Source: Terfezia claveryi (Eukaryota > Ascomycota > Pezizomycetes > Pezizales > Pezizaceae). From it: a stretch of 13,582 bases of DNA. A program made the translations under genes and the position numbers. Position 1 is the stretch's first letter; each line of letters starts with the position of its first letter. The DNA lies in the NCBI GenBank assembly GCA_015179025.1, contig WHUX01000697.1, positions 1 through 13,582 of the forward strand, in the 5' to 3' direction. Shown here piece by piece: positions 9,330-13,582 of this stretch. The notes beneath the pieces were generated by a model, which had not been told where the DNA came from, searched no databases, and worked only from the letters and a program-made list of their open reading frames with translations.

Positions 9330-9690
9330 TTTTGCAGAAAGCTGTATACATCTCTCCACCATTCTGCTTCCTCCCGGATTTCTTCCCAATCACCTATCTC
9401 CTTGCACTGCAGCACGTGCGCTACGTTCTGCATGATGCCGCAACTGCACCTCCAATCCTCCACTTCCCTATCATTTTTTGTAGCCAGATCTTCAATGGTT
9501 CCTTATCTGTGATGACATAGATGAGGACCTTTAGCACATTCCTATTCCAGGCTGCCGTCTATTTGCTTCTATGGTGGATCTTGAATGCCTGCCTGATTGG
9601 ATGCGTATTCTGGCGACGCAAGGACGTGTTACTCGCCGAGTTGATGAGGTTTCCTAGGTATTTTAATGTTTACAACTAGACTGATATCCT
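9330..9690 (-). pseudogene. Probable LINE (non-LTR retrotransposon) 3' fragment
   Basis: Read on the minus strand, the fragment first shows LKYLGNLIN (codons around 9652-9663), like the KYLG motif closing the reverse-transcriptase domain of non-LTR elements. About 200 bp further along it reads CSCGIMQNVAHVLQCKEI (around 9400-9450), a C-x-C...H-x3-C zinc-type pattern like that near the C-terminus of fungal LINE ORF2 proteins. The two pieces lie in the expected order but in different frames, with stops between. No poly-A tail or 5' part is visible. It could instead be another reverse-transcribing element. Assignment rests on these two short motifs only. Confidence 0.4.
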
Positions 9691-9894
9691 GGATGTATTC
9701 CTTAATACACCACACATAGAAGTCAATGCAAGGGATGATGATGTGAGAACATACCTTACAAGGGACATTTGCTTAGCCTATCATTGGCAAGATGGGCGAA
9801 GGCTAATTGGAGAGATCCACTTGAGCTCTATACCTAGGACTTTTCCTGGTCTTCCGCTTTTTTTCTAGTCAACAGGCCCCTACCCCGCAGGCCT

Positions 9895-10178
9895 CTATTG
9901 CACCCTGCATCCAGCATGACCAACGACTGCTGCTGAATGAAGATAAATTGATTGACCTGCATGAACGATATGGGCATATCTCCGGAAAAATGACCGAACC
10001 AATTATTTGTGAAGCCTGCCAATTAGGACAAACAACAAAACCTGCAGCTAGGGCTGGCCAAGGCATAAGGACATCTAAACCTCTGGAACGACTACCTAAT
10101 TGGGCCTATAGTCCAGAAACACCCTCCAGCCAGTTTAGATATCTCCTTAGTAGTAACGACGACAACAGCCGATATATA
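9895..10178 (+). pseudogene. Copia pol fragment: GAG-pre-integrase and start of integrase
   Basis: The translation contains LIDLHERYGHIS followed by CEACQLGQTTKP, the H...H...C-x2-C arrangement of the GAG-pre-integrase domain of Ty1/Copia polyproteins. Next come RTSKPLERL and, after local disruption, PETPSSQFRYLLSSNDDNSRY, which corresponds to the start of the integrase core (family pattern GPI.PET...YLL...DD.SRY). The segment has no start codon of its own and belongs inside a long polyprotein. It is cut at about 10178 by the pogo-like element; the integrase resumes at 10923. No upstream protease or gag part is recognised, so it is a truncated relic. Confidence 0.75.
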
Positions 10179-10180
10179 GA

Positions 10181-10920
10181 CAGTGAACTCGCGTATAAGC
10201 AACTCCTGGGGACCGGGACAAAGTTGCTTATAGGGCGAGTTTTCCTATAACGCGAGATAGATACAAAAACTAGGAAATATCCGAGATAGGCCTAAAAAAA
10301 CCCGTGAAGCAGTCTGATGGTGTGCCTCCAAGCCATGCCGTGTAAAGTCTCAATATCCCGCTTTTCTCGATGACTCTCTCCTCGCTGTGAATTGACATGA
10401 GGATTTTGAAGACGAATGAGACGTAGGGCTTCAAGGTTTTCAAGTGCAGCTTCATAGGAAATAATAGGTGCATCTTGTATAGCTTCCGGATCGGAATCAG
10501 AATCCTGAAGTGAAATAGGCTCATATGTATCTAAAATACGCGCGACGGTGCTCCTCTTCTTCCACCGAACTCTGAACAACTTCAACAGAAAAGATCTAAA
10601 CACACCAGCGATATTGAAGAATAATTTATCCTAGCAGGGGAGGTGTAGGCGAGGCAAATGAGCACTGGTTCAGCAGATTTGGATGCAGACTATAGAGGAA
10701 CAATTCGCACGATGCGGGGTAAATATGCGGCTCAAGTGCAACCATACTCGTTGATATAAGCAACTTTTATTTCTATATGTATTACCAAGCCAATATTTAA
10801 GGAACTTGCCTATAACTCGAGTTTCGTATTTCCCCATACAAATTCTGTTGGGACGGGAGAATAGTTGCTTATATCGCGAGGTTTCTTATATCGTGGGTTT
10901 CTTGTAATGCGAGTTCACTG
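10181..10920 (-). mobile_element. Fot1/pogo-like DNA transposon, internally deleted, inserted in Copia integrase
   Basis: The ends are perfect 12-bp terminal inverted repeats, CAGTGAACTCGC (10181-10192) and GCGAGTTCACTG (10909-10920). The right end abuts TA (10921-10922), the expected target duplication; the left end is preceded by GA, possibly a mutated TA. ATAAGCAACT motifs occur in both orientations near 10195, 10225, 10760 and 10865, as subterminal repeats. At 740 bp it is far shorter than an autonomous pogo element and retains only the transposase C-terminal relic on the minus strand. It separates two halves of one integrase domain, which confirms it as an insertion. Confidence 0.75.
10292..10603 (-). 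pseudogene. C-terminal relic of a pogo/Fot1-type transposase
   Basis: The 103-codon frame contains DSDSDPEAIQDAPIISYEAA followed by LENLEALRLIRLQNP. This matches the pattern seen at the C-terminus of fungal pogo transposases, where an acidic linker precedes an IS..EAL..LE.L....Q helix. It ends in HTIRLLHGFF, reminiscent of the short aromatic tail of these proteins. The DNA-binding and DDE catalytic domains are missing, so it cannot be active. The Met at 10601-10603 is incidental, and the relic sits within the terminal inverted repeats as expected. Confidence 0.55.
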
Positions 10921-10922
10921 TA

Positions 10923-11395
10923 GTCAGACCCCTCAAACGCAAAAGAGATACTGCAGGATCACTTATTGAGATTATCAATGTTCCTTGAGAAAGCCACTAC
11001 TATCAATATGCAGTAGTCGAAGCGCAAGCTGACTGGGGTGGTGATTTTCACACTCTTGAGCTCAACACCGAGCTCCAACAACGAGGGATCACCCTTAAGA
11101 AGAAGAGTGATACAAATGCAGTGGCAGAAAGAACAAACAGGACAATCATGACAATGAGCTAAACTGCCCTAATAACAGCAGATATGCCCAAAGGCCTGCG
11201 GGGATAAAGCTACCCAATGGGGCCGTACATACGAAAAACCGGGTTTCACATAAAAGCCTTGATGTAAAAATCCCAGTTGAGGTGCTACTAGGAAGGGATG
11301 CCTTGTTCTAACAGATCCGCAGGTATGGGTCAGGGCCCGAGGCACACATGTTGACAGAAAGTCATTCCACTTAGATTTGTTGGATCAATATCCTT
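10923..11395 (+). pseudogene. Copia integrase fragment, continuation after the pogo insertion
   Basis: The segment resumes with VRPLKRKRDTAGSLIEIIN, then QADWGGDF (11025-11048) carrying the second catalytic Asp of the integrase core, then SDTNAVAERTNRTIMTM with the catalytic Glu at 11127-11129. Further pieces include TALITADMPKGL, VPVEVLLGRD-like sequence near 11275-11305 and VWVRARGTHVDRKSFHLDLL before the similarity stops near 11395. In-frame stops (for example TGA near 10988, TAA at 11160-11162) and frameshifts are present. Only 31 residues separate the Asp and Glu instead of the usual 35, suggesting a small in-frame deletion. There is no reverse-transcriptase part downstream. Confidence 0.75.
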
Positions 11396-11599
11396 CGATT
11401 ATTCTGCGGGAATGTGGGGCAAACACGCCGGCATGGGCGTCAGAGCGATTGAGGCACTCTCTTGAGAGCTTTCTTGAGTGGCAACGACCTCGTGTCTACC
11501 CGGCACTTTGTTGCTCGCCGGCTATGATGGAGTACCAGGTGTCCACATATTTATGCTCAGCTACTCGAGGTCAAGACTAGGCGGATAGGCTTTGTTGCC

Positions 11600-12119
11600 T
11601 GGGCGAAGGAGGATGATTGCTACAGCTTGTAGATTTGACCTCTGTACTAGAATCGCAACTTACCGTTGCAAGTGCCATTCAGGTCCTAGGACCTGGAGCA
11701 CTAATACTTGCCGCGAGGTTTGGACATGTGCAGATGTGGCTCGCATGCTCTTGTGCCAGTCACTGAGGCTTTCATGATTACGAGAACATAGACAACTCCA
11801 TACATGTGCCCGCTTCATGAAGCTGCTTCAGCAGTTCAGAGGAGGCAATTAGGCTCTTAGCAAGAGTGTGTGCTACTGTAAATGCTCAAGATACTAATGG
11901 CAGGGCACCACTACTTATATTACGTAGCTAATCGGTATTGCTGATTAGAGGTCATAAGATCCCTACACGGTTTAGGCACTCGAGAAACTAGACTTGGCTG
12001 TGGAACTGCTTCTCAAAGGAGGTTTCTCTACTACCACACGAAATCGGGAGGGGAAGGCTCCGAGGATGTTGGTGGCTGCTGATTTCACAGGTGACCACGA
12101 TCGTCATTCTGTACTACGG
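11600..12119 (+). pseudogene. Ankyrin-repeat protein gene remnant
   Basis: Several ankyrin-repeat pieces occur in order but in different frames. GALILAARFGH (about 11695-11727) is followed after a 1-nt shift by ADVARMLL (about 11730-11753). PLHEAAS lies at 11810-11830. EEAIRLLARVCATVNAQDTN then GRAPLLIL spans about 11839-11922. LDLAVELLLKGGF then STTTRNREGKAPRML spans about 11989-12070. These match the ankyrin consensus (TPLh.Aa..Gh..v...LL..Ga.vna.d..G.tpL). Stops and frameshifts break it throughout, with no splice pattern that repairs it. The sequence from 11395 to 11600 may belong to the same gene but shows no clear motif. Confidence 0.55.
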
Positions 12120-12453
12120 TAAATCTAACAGATATACAATCAAGTAGCGCCTACAAAGTCAAAATGCTAACGATATGTAATTGTGATACAGGAATTGTGG
12201 CGAGAAAAGATCATCCGCATGTTAGATGTGTGAGAGGCTGAATTGGTTCGAGATCAAAATGCCAATGGTCAATGACCATGAAACATTAAAGAATGACAAA
12301 CAAGTACTGTATTTTCACACAATTCCAGATATCGATTCTATCATTTTTTTTTTTTTTCGTGTTGCAGTTGAGATATTTTGAGTTTTAGCTCTACGATTTT
12401 GAGCTCAGAGTTCTGGAGATTGGAAACGAAGTGCAGGATGTTTCAGATTCAAC

Positions 12454-12490
<37 letters not shown>

Positions 12491-12889
12491 GGGGGGGGGG
12501 GTTGAAAACGAAGCTAAGGCTTGAGTGTTGTTTTATTTGCATATAGTACTCAGATCCATGGGCTAAATAAAGTATATCTACTCAATGCATCCCTAGTGTG
12601 ATGAAGGCTACAGTCGCTTCTGCTCACTCCACACTGATAGTTGCGTTGGGGAACCCCATCTCCCTCCTCTCTTTCTTGCCCACTCAAATGAGTCCTCCTC
12701 TATATCTGTGCCCCTGCTGCCTCCAACCAGATTACCATATATTATTCCCGTAGCTCTAGCTAACATCGATGCCAAAAGTAGGGAATTCGATTGATTGGCA
12801 GAAAACGGATTGAGATACAGAGTGATAAGGGAGTTACTCTACAAGTAAAACGCCCATTCTCTAGCCAGGTGTGCTAGGATGGCCAACTG
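12120..12889. other. Intergenic between ankyrin remnant and LTR, with homopolymer tracts
   Basis: No gene is recognised. The stretch contains T14 (12344-12357) and the T35-G12 block described separately. A short direct repeat GAAAACGAAG / GGAAACGAAG flanks that block. A possible polyadenylation-like AAATAAAG lies near 12565. The 5 bases just before the LTR (12885-12889, AACTG) are the expected left copy of the Copia target duplication; the right copy would be outside the window. Confidence 0.5.
12455..12501. repeat. Homopolymer block T35 followed by G12
   Basis: Thirty-five consecutive T are followed by twelve consecutive G. On the minus strand this is C12 followed by A35, which could be the poly-A tail of a reverse-transcribed insertion. 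The very pure G run is unusual and may reflect an assembly or sequencing artefact. Similar 10-base stretches, GGAAACGAAG (12423-12432) and GAAAACGAAG (12504-12513), lie on both sides. Confidence 0.8.
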
Positions 12890-13051
12890 TGTAAGGATTA
12901 TTCTATACATATATTTCCCAGCCCAGTCACGACCCATGTGTTTGCCATGAATAGGCCCGGTCTATTCATAACTAGACTAGTCCATTGATGACTAGCCCTA
13001 CCAATCTACCAGCCCGCCCAGTCATGATGTGTAGGAAATACTCTTCCAATA

Positions 13052-13170
13052 CATGTGCAACCATGTGAGTACGTCAACAACATATGGACATAGAGGCATG
13101 TGGATAAGAAAGTACGTCAACAACATATGGACATAGAGGCATGTGGATAGAAGGCATATGAAAGCATGTG
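13052..13170 (+). promoter_or_regulatory. Cluster of eight CATRTG (E-box-like) sites in LTR U3
   Basis: CATGTG or CATATG starts at 13052, 13062, 13081, 13097, 13124, 13140, 13155 and 13165. All fit the CANNTG consensus of basic helix-loop-helix factors. Two of the eight come from the 43-bp tandem duplication. The cluster lies 20-140 bp upstream of the TATA box, where a retrotransposon enhancer would be expected. The binding factor is unknown. Confidence 0.45.
13068..13149. repeat. 43-bp tandem duplication within the LTR
   Basis: The unit beginning AGTACGTCAACAACATATGG (13068-13110) is repeated at once at 13111-13149, identical over 39 bases. Each unit carries one CATATG and one CATGTG. Duplicated U3 enhancer units are common in retroelements. 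Confidence 0.9.
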
Positions 13171-13189
13171 CGAATACGGAGGAGATATG

Positions 13190-13197
13190 TATATATA
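13190..13197 (+). promoter_or_regulatory. TATA box of the Copia LTR
   Basis: TATATATA lies in the LTR, downstream of the E-box-like cluster and about 115 bp before the LTR end. This would put transcription start, and hence the U3/R boundary, near 13220. Prediction from motif and position only. Confidence 0.5.
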
Positions 13198-13308
13198 GAC
13201 TGCTAGAACCCCTAAAGCAGAGATATAGATCAAGCAAGTAATACATCTCTCTTACAGATCAATCCCCAATATCTACGTTCATATATCCTAAGATCTCATA
13301 ATCCTTAC

Positions 13309-13321
13309 GGGTTATGAGCCC
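13309..13321 (+). other. Primer-binding site for initiator tRNA-Met (half-tRNA type)
   Basis: GGGTTATGAGCCC is the exact complement of GGGCUCAUAACCC, the anticodon stem-loop of yeast/fungal initiator tRNA-Met. Pairing to the anticodon region rather than to the tRNA 3' end is the arrangement known from Drosophila copia, where a 5' half-tRNA primes minus-strand synthesis. The site abuts the LTR end, as required. Confidence 0.8.
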
Positions 13322-13351
13322 GGAGCTTCAAAAGCGCCACTTCAACATACA

Positions 13352-13582
13352 ATGTCAAGCTTTGCAGAAGCTCAGGGTCAGGCAACGACTCAATGAGGCT
13401 CCAGAAGCCCCCAAAAGCACGAACACAACACCCGATCGAAAAATACCACACTCACGACCAAACTAAATGGATCAGACAATTACCCTGAATGGGTCACAAC
13501 TATGAAACTCTACTTCCAAATGATCCAACTAGGAGACCATCGAGCATGGGATATTATCGAAGGCATACGAAAACTCCAGATA
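13352..13582 (+). pseudogene. Copia gag N-terminus with an in-frame TGA (partial)
   Basis: The first ATG after the primer-binding site opens a frame that runs to the window end (77 codons), interrupted only by TGA at codon 15 (13394-13396). Residues 40-77 include KLNGSDNYPEWVTTMKLYFQ and HRAWDIIEG, the pattern at the start of Copia gag (kL.G.NY..W...m...L...~aW.ii.g), the capsid-forming protein that packages element RNA. The stop could derive from CGA by a C-to-T change, as in repeat-induced point mutation. Translation from the ATG at 13457 or readthrough are alternatives. The zinc knuckle and the rest of the polyprotein are outside the window. Confidence 0.8.

Larger units (their letters stand above)
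12890..13309 (+). repeat. 5' long terminal repeat of the Copia element (420 bp)
   Basis: The LTR begins TGTAAGGATTA (12890-12900) and ends TAATCCTTAC (13299-13308); the 10-bp termini GTAAGGATTA / TAATCCTTAC are exact inverted repeats. The final base is G where A (TG...CA) is usual, which could be a mutation. The primer-binding site starts directly after it. The U3 part contains a 43-bp tandem duplication and many CATRTG sites, followed by a TATA box. The 3' LTR needed for direct confirmation is outside the window. Confidence 0.8.
12890..13582 (+). mobile_element. Ty1/Copia LTR retrotransposon, 5' part (cut by window end)
   Basis: The 5' LTR, initiator-tRNA primer-binding site, short leader and gag start occur in the canonical order with no gap between them. 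The element is much better preserved than the Copia pol fragment at 9895-11395 and lies in the same orientation. Protease, integrase, reverse transcriptase, RNase H and the 3' LTR would lie beyond the window. One TGA in gag (13394-13396) suggests that this copy is not fully functional unless the stop is a sequencing error or is bypassed. Confidence 0.85.

Noticed and set aside
10270..10524. 84-codon minus-strand frame overlapping the transposase relic
   Set aside because: It is an alternative frame of the same DNA; the overlapping 103-codon frame carries the transposase-like motif.
12190..12270. Possible tRNA because of GGTTCGAGATC near 12246
   Set aside because: No cloverleaf can be built around it: no matching A-box, anticodon arm or acceptor stem was found.
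13052..13170. CRISPR-like array
   Set aside because: Only two tandem 43-bp units without spacers, inside a eukaryotic LTR.
13022..13246. 74-codon open frame on the minus strand within the LTR
   Set aside because: It lies wholly in LTR U3 and its internal repetition comes from the 43-bp tandem duplication. No protein family is recognisable.

Overview
The window looks like nuclear DNA from a filamentous ascomycete (Pezizomycotina-like), in a transposon-rich, gene-poor region. Three things point there: short spliceosomal introns of 62-68 bp with GTAAGT/GTAAGC-type donors and CTAAC/CTGAC branch points, a DUF2235 hydrolase gene of fungal layout, and debris of typical fungal elements (Ty1/Copia, Fot1/pogo, a probable LINE). 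The species cannot be named from the sequence. There are no CRISPR arrays, operons, rRNA genes or convincing tRNA genes.

Layout. Bases 1-1235 carry no gene; they hold a diverged repeat copy (about 385-570) and several TA-flanked GGGCA...TGCCC motifs. Bases 1234-3020 form a large inverted repeat: two 445-bp arms differing at one base, a spacer of about 900 bp with a 12-nt-based minisatellite, and no transposase. This is a candidate foldback-type, non-autonomous DNA element. Bases 3021-5200 have no recognisable gene.

Bases 5208-7205 hold the one recognisable host gene, a four-exon DUF2235 alpha/beta-hydrolase of about 600 codons. Its catalytic GFSRG and GAHTDIGGGY motifs are present. The frame is broken about eight times by 1-2-nt indels, yet no nonsense substitution is seen, so the breaks may be assembly errors rather than decay. 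Downstream come hairpins and short repeats (7298-7690), then about 1.6 kb with nothing recognisable.

Bases 9330-12120 are nested debris: a probable LINE 3' fragment on the minus strand, a Copia pol fragment (GAG-pre-integrase and integrase, plus strand) split by a 740-bp pogo/Fot1-like element with its own transposase C-terminal relic on the minus strand, and then a broken ankyrin-repeat gene. A homopolymer block (T35 followed by G12) lies at 12455-12501.

The window ends inside a second, much better preserved Copia element. Its 5' LTR (12890-13309) has 10-bp terminal inverted repeats, a cluster of eight CATRTG E-box-like sites and a TATA box. A primer-binding site complementary to the initiator-tRNA-Met anticodon region (copia-type half-tRNA priming) follows at once, then gag starting at 13352 with one early in-frame TGA. 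The genes here do not form a pathway. The main story is successive transposon insertion around one host hydrolase gene.
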